From NCBI GenBank assembly GCA_029747585.1, contig JAPEVF010000062.1, positions 62,284-126,283 of the forward strand: DNA of 64,000 nt, written 5' to 3'. This document shows, in pieces, positions 53,786 to 64,000 of the stretch. Source of the DNA: Pleurotus djamor (Eukaryota > Basidiomycota > Agaricomycetes > Agaricales > Pleurotaceae). Both the position numbers and the translations under genes were made by a program. The notes below the pieces were generated by a model, which worked only from the letters and a program-made list of their open reading frames with translations, searched no databases and was not told where the DNA came from. Numbering within the stretch: position 1 is the stretch's first letter; each line of letters opens with the position of its first letter.

Positions 53786-56130
53786 CTAACCTAACACAAT
53801 CTCTTTCCATAATGCTCCCTCCGCCAACGCTTCGAAAAGATCCTTCTCGATCGACCCTATCGCGACACGTTCATACCAATCCCCATGTGGCTCAATGAGC
53901 ATGACCATATATTTCCATCCTTTCTCCTTGTCCTCAGCTCCTGACTTCGCTCGTTTGTCCCGCCCCTCACACAGAAGCACGAATTCATGCTCCCCAGGAA
54001 CATGGGCTTGCTTCCAGTCCTCACCCACGACTACGTGCCCTAGTCTTCGTCTGCTTTTGCCAAATATACCAAGGCGGGACTGTCCCTCGCTTAGAGTCAT
54101 CGCATATGTATCTGTGTCTACATCCGATGACGATTTGAGGTTGAACACCACTGATACCGTCCAAAACTGCAGGATCCCAGATCCAGGGCGTGGATTGAGG
54201 ATATCTTCGCAATATTCAGGGGGATCTAGGAGCTTTCGGGGCGTTGGGGCTGTCTGGCTACAGTCAAACGGGAACCGACTCTTAATCGGGCCCCCGTAGA
54301 AATTTCTTTGTCCAGATGGATCGGTATTTTTGCTGGACCAGAGTGGTACGCAATTGGTAGACTCCGCCGTCACGCGCTGGTACCAAATGATCCAAGTCCG
54401 ATGTCGCAAAGCCTTCCGAATTTTCCTGGTGTCGCTTGCGTACCATTTCCATATATTCATCCAGCTGCCTCCGATCCATCCTGCCCATGACCAACTCGGT
54501 GCACATTGACGACGCGCCGATGTCTCCAGCGATTTCCACAAGAGAAACCAATCGAAATAAGCTTCTGGTATCCCATGGCATAGATTTGTTCTGAGTTCCA
54601 GCGTGATGTACCGGGAAACTCCGGCGAATGCGAAGTAAATGTCGGTATCAAAAGAAAGCTTCAACCCGGAGTAGCTCTGGAAGAGTCCCTCGAAAGTTCC
54701 AATATCATTGGCCTCTCTGCGGACTTGGGTCTGAGTAACCTCCACATCCTCCGACACCACGTCTTCGCGGAGTTCATGCATTCGTTGGCAGTCGAAGACT
54801 ACCTGCCCACCGATGAAGGTGAGCTTCCTTTGGGAAAATAGATTCTCTTGAAATCTACTAACGGTGAGAAGGTTACAAGTCTGATTTTTTTCAGGAACAC
54901 TTACGTCCAGCACCTTTTGTAGTAAGTGGAGCTCTTCATGTCGTCTTGAAGCGTCGGTTTGAACCCTAATCTGAAGCCAGGGCCGATTTGTTCAATTGAC
55001 TGGCGAAAGTTCCGTGTTCCTGGCTGCATTCCTGGCAATCCCGCATTTGCATCGTTTCCTGTACCAGCCAGGATTGTTATGAACGATGCTCCGTATACGA
55101 GGTCCATCCTCTTGATTGCTTCCTCTTTCTTCCCGCTGTCATCATCCTGGACAATACACAGACTGTCCACCCACAGGTATCGAAGCCCAATCTCCTTCGT
55201 CACTTGCATGGCATCTCGGATCGTTAACGGTATCTTCTCATAAACTTCGGGCCTCCAGAGTCCACCATGTTGCTCGAAATGTCCTACATTGCTCTTTAGG
55301 GTGCGAAGGAATTCGACTCGCCCCCAGACGTAACTTAAAGTCGCGTACTTGACCCCATGGATGTCGGCACCCCGCACTAAGCAATTGTCAACAACGTCGA
55401 TCAACCGGAAGTCGGGGATGACGTCGGCAGGGTGGTCTTGTTGATGCTCTCCCATCATGCCTTTGTCGCAGTCTTTCCGGTGGTCGACTTCGCAAATCTG
55501 GATCCAATTCCGAACTAGGTTGAAGTCGATCTTATCTTGCTGTATGGGCCTGACTAAACGAGCTGACAGAACCGGAGAGTCGTTGGCGAGGAGCGTAATT
55601 TCTGGTAAAGTTGGTAACTGTCCCCGCGCTGATAGGCTCTTTCCTTTCAATTTGTAAGCGTATGGGTACAGGCCGCGGATTTGAAGCAGATCGTCCCCAT
55701 CTGGACTGGAGATTGTTCCATCATTGGTGTAAGACTCCAAAGTCACCCACACCGATGCCCCGTCTTCCACAGTAGGCAGTTTGGAGCCCCCGAGCGCTGT
55801 GATAATCAACCGACACAGAGGATAGTAACTCTTCTTTAGCATATCTGTTACCAGCTCCTTCTTGATGAGAGTTGAATTACATGCTTCGCTTTCACTTCGA
55901 TCGACCACAAACTGTTCCGCGCTGAGACCCAGACCTTTACAAACTTTGCAAAGCTTGTCCTTGGGTAATACAAGGTTAGGAGGAACAGGTAACAGGGGAA
56001 TAATGGTTGGAAGATCATTGTAATCAACTTCGGATCCCTCATCAGACTCAGTCTGCCAATCGGGGTCACTGTCGGATGGTACCCAGGGTAAACTTGTCTC
56101 TGTCTTCTTTTTCATTGGGGGTATCTTCAA
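53786..56130 (-). CDS. HET-domain protein (heterokaryon-incompatibility type)
   Basis: Two exons, 54905..56130 and 53786..54857, joined across a 47-nt intron, give 765 residues. HET domains in ascomycetes trigger cell death after fusion of unlike mycelia; in basidiomycetes the role is mostly unproven. The domain motifs are all present: YATLSYVWG (about residue 270), KIPLTIRDAMQVTKEIGLRY then LWVDSLCIVQDD, GASFITILAGTGNDANAGLP and, over the splice, YYKRCWTRFQENLFSQRKL. Before them lies an acidic leader and a cysteine pair (CKVCKGLG, residue about 60). The C-terminal half has APSWSWAGWIGG, also usual in HET proteins. The start is the first Met; an upstream Met is absent. Intact. Confidence 0.88.
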
Positions 56131-56750
56131 ATCGAGGAATGGCGAATATTGGAGAGGGGGAAAGTGCTTGTCAACGAGGGAATTATAGACTTGAGAGTAG
56201 TCTGACAGGGACAGGGGATTACAAGCGTCAAGTTAAAATACACCCAGACGCACTAAATCAACCGTTCTCAGGCCTCAGGCGCGCATCGCTGGAGTCTAGT
56301 CAAAGTCTAGCTACTATTTTTCTCCTCAGTAAAATCTCAGAACATCATTGGTAAGCATTTCTTTTCGATTTCAAGAGATATCTTCGAACGGTGATGATTC
56401 AGGGGCATTTCGCGGAATCAGAATGCATCACAAACTACTAGCCAATCTACCAGCATGATTATTGTCAAAGTTCATGAGCCACATTCTAAGATCGCATTCT
56501 CCCATACTCAATAACCTCTCACGGTGGTTGTACGTGGTCCGAGGACGCAAGCGAATGGTGCTCACAGGAGTAAAGAAAGGAGGATAGTAAGGGGGTACCT
56601 TAAGCGCAAACTTCTGAGACGCTGCGGCGCTCGACTGGACCAACATCTCGGGACTAGTATTGCATTGACACTTGCTCCGATTTCTGTAATAATCTGGTGA
56701 TGTTAGGGAGTGCTACGTATCGCTCAGAGTATCATAGAGAATATCACAAT
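56131..56750. other. Intergenic, no gene seen
   Basis: Promoter side of the HET gene and 3' side of F-box member F. No repeat, RNA or coding signal was found. Confidence 0.45.
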
Positions 56751-58331
56751 TTACAAAGGCATAACTTCCTGGTCCGATTTTTGCCAAGTTACCGACAACA
56801 TTTTGCGAAAGGGACGGATATCCTTTTCATCAAGTTGTTGGTTGCTCCCTAAGATCCTCAGCTGTTGGACACCCCCGATAGCAGCACGACTCTTTATCCA
56901 ACGTTTGGCGATAGGCAGAATTCGAGTTTTCGGCGAAAACACATGAACAGGGATATCCACCTGCATCAACGAAGGATACGGGATGGGAGATTCGTTGCCA
57001 GTCTGTTCCAGTATGCTCAGTAACTCGGAGGATACAACTTCGAGCGTCCGAATATTCTGCATATTCCTGAAAGGTACGAAGTCTCCCTGCCTGAGTTGGA
57101 CGCCATATATACTTAACTTGGCTCCTTCAGACGTCGAGAGGGTCATAGTATGATGCCACACAGGCGGCAGTTGATAAGAATTACCACTCCACCGAAGTTT
57201 GTAGGGAGTGGCGCGGACGCTGGCAACGAAGAATGAATAAACATCGTCCAATTTTTCCAAGTCTTGTTGGGAATGGGGCCAGTATATTGTAAGCTGGGAC
57301 AAGGAAGGTGTTTCGATGTGGCTGAGCAGGTCCAGCGCCTCGAGGTTCGTTGAATCGCTGAGGCTGAGGGAAATCTCTTTCAGGCGAGGGAATAGAATGG
57401 ATGCGCCAACGTAACGCTGCGGAGCGGCAGCCACGTCGCCTGAGGAAGCCACTACAGATAGTTTTTCGAGACCCTCGAGAGGCTGCAAAAGGTTGAGGAG
57501 GGAACATGTCGTAAGGGGGACACGTTCGCCGGCGGGCGTCTTGAGGCCCCACGATTGCGAAAGGGTCAGGTTTTGAACGGTAAGTAACCAGCTCGACCCC
57601 TGGCTTATCAGTCCACGTTGCAGGGAGAAAGTCCTTAATTGGGGAGAACTGCCTCCTAGGAAGTCATTTGGAATGGAGAAGGCCCCCGACAACGCAAGGC
57701 ATGTAAGAGAGGGTGTTGGGTTATTGAGCCGATGGAGGATATGATCGGTGCAATTGGTGATGCTGAGTTGGCCCAGTCGCTCCGGGGACGTGAGTAAGTT
57801 GAACTTGATTTCGATAGCTTTCGACTTGGGCAGAGACGAAGAGTCGTCGAGGCCATGCCCATCAAATGTAATGACAAGTGGGATAGCTTTGGCCAGGCTC
57901 ACATACCGCTCGAGCCATTTCCCTCGAGCTGAGCTCAGGTTGTTCCAAAGGGATGGCTCTGATAGCGCGGCCGCCCTCCACTGCCGACAAACGTATATGA
58001 CCGAGATCCATGACTTGTGCCTCGTCCATCTGAGATCGTCGCTGGGACGGGGGAAAAGGCGAAGAATACGAAAGACCATGGATAATACCTCGTTGGGAAC
58101 ATTCCTGGTCGCGCCGCAAGCATTATTCCGCTGTTCGCACCAGCGACGGGATTCGGCCAGAGACGCGTCGATTTTCGCGTCGAAATCCTTGGCGAAAGGG
58201 ATCAAAGATGTAGGCAGCGGGGGATTCTCTTTGTTTGCGTTCTTTCTTTGAGATATATTCATATGCGCGAAGGGGAAATCGATTGCTGGGTTCACGCACC
58301 TGGACATGGTAGGCGAGGAAAAATGCTCCAT
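56751..58331 (-). CDS. F-box-like protein, family member F
   Basis: Single exon, intact. Start at 58331 (MEHFSSPTMSRCVNPAIDFP) or, by comparison with the paralogues, at 58262 (MNISQRKNANKENPPLPTSL). IDASLAESRRWCEQRNNACG, F-box-like NVPNEVLSMVFRILRLF, VIYVCRQWRAAALSEPSLWN, leucine-rich segments (TPSLTCLALSGAFSIPNDFL), C-terminal PKTRILPIAKRWIKSRAAIG and LDEKDIRPFRKMLSVTWQKS. The most diverged member by eye. KENPP upstream of the domain recalls a KEN-box degron, but this is a weak match. Role inferred as an SCF substrate adaptor. Confidence 0.83.
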   Translation of the reverse strand: MEHFSSPTMSRCVNPAIDFPFAHMNISQRKNANKENPPLPTSLIPFAKDFDAKIDASLAESRRWCEQRNNACGATRNVPNEVLSMVFRILRLFPRPSDDLRWTRHKSWISVIYVCRQWRAAALSEPSLWNNLSSARGKWLERYVSLAKAIPLVITFDGHGLDDSSSLPKSKAIEIKFNLLTSPERLGQLSITNCTDHILHRLNNPTPSLTCLALSGAFSIPNDFLGGSSPQLRTFSLQRGLISQGSSWLLTVQNLTLSQSWGLKTPAGERVPLTTCSLLNLLQPLEGLEKLSVVASSGDVAAAPQRYVGASILFPRLKEISLSLSDSTNLEALDLLSHIETPSLSQLTIYWPHSQQDLEKLDDVYSFFVASVRATPYKLRWSGNSYQLPPVWHHTMTLSTSEGAKLSIYGVQLRQGDFVPFRNMQNIRTLEVVSSELLSILEQTGNESPIPYPSLMQVDIPVHVFSPKTRILPIAKRWIKSRAAIGGVQQLRILGSNQQLDEKDIRPFRKMLSVTWQKSDQEVMPL

Positions 58332-58371
58332 TTAGGCGAATTTAAGATTTTAAACTTGAATTAATACATTC

Positions 58372-58387
58372 TCACGCCACAAGCGCG
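58372..58387 (-). promoter_or_regulatory. F-box family upstream element (gene F), diverged
   Basis: TCACGCCACAAGCGCG on the plus strand; sense GTGGCGTGA. It keeps the core, while the ACGCGT part has drifted. It is 40 nt before the first Met or 109 nt before the second. Confidence 0.45.
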
Positions 58388-58494
58388 ATGTCAACTCGGG
58401 CAATGGAGGCGACGCCAATGGCATTGAGCTTTGGGGAACACAATCTCGACGATATAGATAGGACATACACAAGATATGGCGGTACATCAAAATA

Positions 58495-61400
58495 TCATTT
58501 AGAGAATTCAGCAGTTTTGGGCCCTGTCATCAACCACACACCGATATCCCAGACATTGATTGTCCCATCGTTCAAACCAGAAACAATGCGACCTCCATCT
58601 GAAGAAAATGCAACAGACTTCACTGACTGCAGAGCGTCAAGAACTCCAGTGGGGTCACCAGTCAATGAGTCCCAGAGTATGATTTGTCTATCCTCGGACC
58701 CAGAAGCGAGCATAGCTCCATCCGGGGAGAAGACCAGGGCTGAAACCCTATCGTTGTGGCCAGCACGAGGCTGCATGACTTCCATACCAGTTGTAACAGC
58801 AAGCACCCTCACAAGATTGTCAACACCAGCGACGGCCACATATTTTCCATTGGAAGAGAAGGCAGCGGTAGTAATTGAGCCCTTCGCTAGCCCTTTGAGT
58901 GGCCGTGACGTCGCGATGTCAAGCCGCCAATGCCAATCCATTATCGTGCCAGATCCGTCTTTTAGGAGCGCAAGGATGCTGTCACCTGTGGGACGGACTG
59001 GCGATACCGTAGTCACTGGTGAGGTGACACGATGCGAAGTCATGGTGACAAGCTTGCCGGCTTCGAGCCTCCATACACGAAGGTTGCCTTCGTTGGAGGA
59101 AGTGTATTTGGAGCCAGAGAAGATGATGACGTCGTGTGCACCTGGGGAGAAGGCCAGGCTGGTGATTTCTTCTTCGTCAGGTAATGTGCCTTCGCCCAAA
59201 AGTTCTTCAAAAACTCTGTCCCAAATCATGATTTTGGGAGGAGAACGGGTCGCAAAGGCGATCTTCGATGCTTCACCATGAAGATCATCCAATTTGGGCG
59301 AGAGAGCGACACAGGAAACGTTGCCGACGCGCTTGCCTTCATTCGGAATTTGAGATGTTAGCGGTAGGGTCGACCACTTCGACGCCGAACTGATGAAGAT
59401 TTCCTGATCCCCGACGAGAGCGACCTGTAATATACTAGTGTCGTACGAATCGATTGGCCCGGCGATGAGGGCTGAAAAAAGTTGATAAGTTCGTGGTTAA
59501 ACGCTACACAGTGCACACACTTACGATCGACACAGAGCGATATAACTTTGCGCAAGTCTGTTAGATATGCGCCTTTGGTCGAGGGATTCCGCTCAAGAAT
59601 CTTCTCCAGCTCATGAAGCCCATCCGAACGCCGTAACGGGACCTTCGGAGGGGGACATTGTTGTATAATACGCAGCAGTACCGTGATCACAGGTATGCGG
59701 GGCTTTTGTTGTCGTTGTTCGGTCTGGAGCGCGGAGAGTAGCTTGTCTGTTGCCCCAGGAACTTCAGAAAGCGCTCGCATTCCGGAATCTAAGACGCCGA
59801 GGTCAGCAACGAGGGAAAACAAAGAAGGACAAGAAATGCCAACCTGAAGTGGAGAGCGTGGTCAATCTATTCAGCACAGAGCCTGGGGTTTCACCTTCGT
59901 ATGGAACCATGTAGATCGTTTCATTTTCTCTGTATTTTCCCTTCTCGTCGGAGAGGGCAACGCGAACAGTTACGGAAGACTGTGTTTTCTGTTCGACGTC
60001 AACGGCGCCAGCAGAATAGCCACTCCGTCGACTACCGGCGATTGTAGAGCCTCCTGTGACTTGTCTCAGAGCGTTCAGTGTACGCTTCGACAACAAATAG
60101 GGATCAAACTCCATTGAGACGCCGTGTTTGGAAAGTTCCTCTAACAAGCGGGGATCACGAGGCCCATCGTAGTCTTTCGAGGGGAGGTCCTTCCAGAATT
60201 CGTTGGACCACGTCTTCCCATGTGGTAAGAGGGCCAGGGGTATGTACTCCGAGCCTTCCTCTAGTATGTTTACGAAGACTGACTCATGAATGGATTGCTG
60301 GGGTTGGATGAGACGGGGAGAAAACATATGAGGTCTGAGGGTTGGCCAGTTAGATCGCACATTGAGAAGTTATGTGGGCCTACATACTTCATGGTGGACT
60401 CTCCTGCTTTCTTGTAGGTAGGGCGAGGTAAAGGAAGTGCCTCCACCAATCCCCATGTCAAAAGAGGTAAAGAAGGTTTTGGGGGGATGACCTCCGACCA
60501 GGGTGTGCCATGGCGCTTGACAAGAAGGCCGGAGTGCACAGCTTCGTAGAGCATCCAGCGCAAAGCAGGTCCATAGTCAATTTCATTCAAGTCAAGGGAG
60601 TTCTTCCCGCCTCTGCGAAGGATTTCAGTGCATTTCCTGGAAGCGGACTCGGAAAAACTTACACATCCAGATGAACCCCAGAAAACCAGACTTCTTTGTA
60701 GTTAGTACCAGAAGGAGAGGTGTCCCCATTGGCAAAGGCGGGCTGGAATTTCACGCGACATTCGTCGAGGGCTAGAGCATGCCGGAAGACACAGACATGA
60801 CCCATCCCGTCTTCTACTCCGGGGAAACGTCGCAATTTCAGGCCAATCGAAGAGACGCTGTCCCTAGAGATACCGTGTTAGGTTCCAAGGTTATATTCTG
60901 AGATTCCTTGAGAACACATACCAGACGCCTACAAAATGTACGCGTACATCCTGACGAGAAAAAGTGGTCTTGAAGTGGCTACATAGGCCATTTGACGGCG
61001 GGGTTGCGCTTTGTGGGTTCCCGGTAATGGGTACGTCGACAACGGACTTGTAATGCTCATATGCACTGGCAGAAGCAAGTTAGCGTAAGTGATAATCTAA
61101 GAAAAGGAGGTCGCACTAGAGAATCTGCTCGGTGTTGCCTCGAGGGAGAAGACCGGCCTGTATGAGGTGAATATGGATGCGCGTGGAACCGATCTATCCG
61201 GTACCTTGTCAATCATAGCTGAAAGGGCACGGGCTTGGTAGGCTCCACGAGAGAAACCTACACGTAGAGTAGTTAGCAAACTAGAAAAGGTGAGAAATGT
61301 CACAGAAACGGACCGAAAATGAAGATTCGGTCGCCATCTTGATAGTTATCTGAAAGCCATTCGTAGGCTCTCAAGATATTCTCTTGCATTCCGCTGCGAA

Positions 61401-61780
61401 AGTGATAACATGAGATGGGGGAAGACGGTCACAAGCAGGGCGACTTACAATGCCAAAACACTGTCTAATGCTTGCGTGAATCCCTTGCCAAGGGATGCAA
61501 GGATAGACCAGGACGTATTTGCGAAGGTTCCGATACCGCTGTTGTACCATGTAAGCTGCTTGCTCGTGAGTTTTTCGAGCAGCCGATAGAGCGCGACGAC
61601 GTTGGTGTGCTACGGGGCTTATTCAGAAAATGCACGAAGACTCTGATAGTGATGTGCATTGACCTTTTCATTGAACTTGTTGGTGGTGCCATCAAGGCCA
61701 ACAACCAAGTTCCTCCCAGTGGAGCATTGGCATCGAAGTAGCTGTTCGTTGCTGACTGTCTTTCGATGCAGCTGAACCAT
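58495..61780 (-). CDS. DUF2235 (Tle1-like lipase fold) fused to WD40 repeats
   Basis: Start at 61780 (MVQLHRKTVSNEQLL). The DUF2235 alpha/beta-hydrolase part has RNLVVGLDGTTNKFNEK at the N-terminus and the nucleophile elbow GFSRGAYQARALSAMIDKV (about 61230), the GxSxG serine of the Tle1 phospholipase fold. The middle carries YGPALRWMLYEAVHSGLLV and PRDPRLLEELSKHGVSM. After a linker the C-terminal part has WD40-like units: ITSLAFSPGAHDVIIFSGS, ITTAAFSSNGKYVAVAGVD, VSALVFSPDGAMLASGSED then RQIILWDSLTGDPTG, and VKSVAFSSDGGRIVSGLNDG. At least ten exons. DUF2235 with WD40 suggests a lipase-like enzyme recruited through a beta-propeller. No signal peptide. The stop is at 58495. The exon borders between 60,600 and 61,700 are only approximate. 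Confidence 0.82.
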
Positions 61781-62605
61781 ACTTTATGGATGATCGGGAT
61801 GTGGAAGGATGAGTTTTGAGTCTTCTCAGTTCGGACGGGGGGTTATATACCGGGGGCAACCTGGAACGGGCCCCTCCGTGTCCCAGGCTAGGAAGGTTGA
61901 CCTCTTCTCCGGCAAGCTCGCTTCGTGTATGTAGCATGGTCATGGTGAAAGAAAGCTGTCTCGGTTGGGTCAAGAGTGGCGCGTGCATAGAATAGACGTC
62001 GATGCACACCCAAAGAACCCCACGATAAGGTTCTCCGGGTATGCCGCATGCATGCGTCGAGTTGACGAGATAACTGGATTATTGTTGGCACGAGGGAGGT
62101 TGAATTGCTGCGTAAAACAGCATAAGTCATTTCAAAGTCGATTTGATGCTAAAAACGAGGGGGTCGCCAGCTTTTCTTCGATGTTGAGCCCTTGGAATCC
62201 AACGTTGGAACGTCATGTTGATGGCATGATATTGAAAATGAGGAAGCCATGATGAGGCCAGACTATAGCTTTTTCTTGATGTATGAATTGCAGTCACCAG
62301 GCTATCTATTGACGGTTTCCTATTTCCAACAACCTCATACCGGCCTGGTAATGAGGTTATGGCCAGATTATGGCCGAGCCTTGTCGTCCGCTCCTTGTTC
62401 TTGAGGGAGTGTTCGTGTTCGCAATTACCTTCGTAGTACCAAGAAGCTTCGGCGCTCAGGCCGTCAGGAGCGAACGTAGGCTACGTTCAAAAGCTCAAGC
62501 GCTCAAGCTTGCCCAGCCAAAGACAATATTGTCAAGTGTCGACATATCAATGTATAAGCCTACAAAGGGCCGCACGTACCATTGAAGACCTACGGCGTAC
62601 CGCCA
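61781..62605. other. Intergenic, no gene seen
   Basis: No supported gene. A 17-base palindrome, GAACGTAG-G-CTACGTTC, lies at 62472..62488. The rest is the upstream side of the DUF2235 gene and the 3' side of the protease. Confidence 0.45.
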
Positions 62606-64000
62606 TCAAACGACAACAACCCCGGCAACACACCCCAAAAGTGTCGCATCAACCCTCCCGCCCGTTTCCTTCTCCAACCACCCATCTAACTCCTCAAACA
62701 ACACCATCGCGGCCCCACCCTGCGCCTTAACACTCTTCTTCCCAGGCCACATTCCCTTCTCTTGTATCCCAATGAAATCCACCTTCAGCGTCCCGTCTTC
62801 CCTCGGAGGAGGGTAGTACGGCGATGACGAAGAGGACGACGAGGAAAGCGAAGCGGCGGTTGGGATCTTGATGACCAAGTCGACGGACCAGGTGTCGATA
62901 CCGTAGAAGGAAGCTTCTTTGATATGATGGCGGGCGTATTCATCTGGTGGGTTACCGTCTAGAGTCCATCTTAGTACGTGCGCGTCGAAGGCGACGACTA
63001 GACAGAGTTGTCAGTTGTTTGACAGGATGCTGTGATGGACAGGCTTACCAGTCCATATGACGCCAGGATGATAGATCTTCAGCGTTAAGCTCCTCGTCCC
63101 CTCCGCGAGGTTAACGACATCATTCACAGCTTGCACGGTGAACTGATTGCCTGATGCCCAGGGAGAGACATACTGTGGGTCAATAGCAAGGTCAACCTTA
63201 TACGGCGTGAGGAACTGTTGCAAGCGGTCAGTAAGGGGGAAAAGAACAAAACAGCGAAGCGACGAACAGCAGAGAAGGGGTACAACGGCGCCCAATCCGG
63301 ATTATGGTCATGCATGAGCTCGAGTGATAAGGATTCCTCTCCAACAGCAAAGGTCTTCGCCATCGAACGGACCAAATCTTCGAATCCTGGTGCGGCATCG
63401 GCAGCAGCGATATGAAGATGTTGTTCTTGGGAGGTAATCTACAACAGGTCAGCCCGCGCCAAGATGAAACAAAGAAAAACGTACATTCTCAAGGTGCAAG
63501 ACGAATACCCGCTTTTGGTGCATCTCATCGAAAGGGTTGCGGATGGCGAAAATCCCCATAGAGAGCGCCGTGACACCGACCAACAGCCTAGTCAATGTCT
63601 TCACTAGGGCTCCTCCGTTCGACGCCACCTTTTTGGTATTCGTCTTCGTCTTCGAAGCGTCACCTTGTGGCCCCGTCCGGTCAGCGAAGCGATGGATGAA
63701 AGGCAAAACGAGCGGCAATGCTTGAGCGCTCATGAAAGACACGATGGTAGCGATAACATTGTCCGCTGGTACATGCGCCCCCAGACGTCCCGTCTAAATA
63801 CGAGGGATGATGAGCCACGGAATAGAAGACGGAAATAATAAGGGACGAACCAAAGGGACGAACACCTCCAAAGTAGGCATCATCACTTGCACATTGGTCA
63901 GGAGCGGCATGATCTGCCCAAAGGCATAGACCCACAACGGTAGCTCCTTTCCGTGACTCGAGATAGCACCATTGATGAGCAGCGTCAAGCCAATCCACGC
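62606..64000 (-). CDS. Vacuolar membrane M28 metalloprotease (PFF1/ERMP1 type), C-terminal part, in-frame TAG
   Basis: The 5' part, with the zinc site, lies beyond the right edge. Here are the last membrane helices (PLLFPSSIPWLIIP, VIATIVSFMSAQALPLVLPF, LLVGVTALSMGIFAIRNPFD), then the lumenal C-terminal domain: HQKRVFVLHLEN, MHDHNPDWAPLYPFS, SGNQFTVQAVNDVVNLAEGT, FDAHVLRWTLDGNPPDEYAR, HHIKEASFYGIDTWSVDLVI, GGAAMVLFEELDGWLEKETG, ending LLGCVAGVVVV at 62606. This order matches fungal PFF1. A TAG at 63794..63796 interrupts the frame between PWLIIPRI and TGRLGAHVPADN, with homologous coding on both sides; there is no room for an intron. It may be a nonsense allele or a base error. Confidence 0.8.

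Noticed and set aside
1..64000. CRISPR arrays, bacterial operons or prophage
   Set aside because: Introns, fungal protein families and a spliced tRNA show eukaryotic nuclear DNA; no direct-repeat and spacer arrays were seen.

Overview
The window looks like nuclear DNA from a mushroom-forming basidiomycete (Agaricomycetes). The reasons are short introns (about 45-65 nt) with GT..AG borders in nearly every gene, a FunK1 fungal-type kinase pair, a DUF6534 seven-helix protein, a HET-domain protein, a DUF2235-WD40 fusion and a large F-box family. I cannot fix the genus. It is draft sequence: many N bases (worst at 33-37 kb) and at least five one-base frame breaks, all in homopolymers, most simply read as base-calling errors.

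Layout. 0.3-5.5 kb: an F-box/LRR-like gene broken by an in-frame TAG, divergent from RPAP1 (RNA polymerase II assembly). 6-12.2 kb: two related FunK1 kinase genes on either side of an LRR-like gene; the second kinase has lost its N-lobe and its catalytic-loop Asn. 12.5-14.3 kb: a membrane-anchored aldo-keto reductase. 14.8-16.7 kb: a DUF6534 membrane protein. 17.2-19.3 kb: an FMO-type flavoprotein. 19.4-23.8 kb: a GH2 beta-mannosidase split by an 815-bp inverted-repeat element. 24.9-26.7 kb: an F-box gene and a tRNA-Asn. 26.7-29.5 kb: no confident gene.

29.5-41.2 kb is mostly housekeeping: PIG-T (GPI transamidase), AFG2/Drg1-type AAA ATPase, an O-methyltransferase, a PPR-like protein and RCE1 (CAAX protease). 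41.6-58.3 kb is accessory: a small unknown protein, five more members of the same F-box family (three in tandem), a secreted BNR-propeller protein, another LRR/F-box-like gene and a HET protein. 58.5-64 kb: a DUF2235-WD40 fusion and the C-terminal part of a vacuolar M28 metalloprotease that runs off the right edge.

The two most interesting signals are a short element in the same relative orientation upstream of all six F-box paralogues (sense strand GTGGCGTGG or close, usually joined to an ACGCGT MCB-like core), and the TA-flanked inverted-repeat insertion that separates the two catalytic glutamates of the beta-mannosidase.
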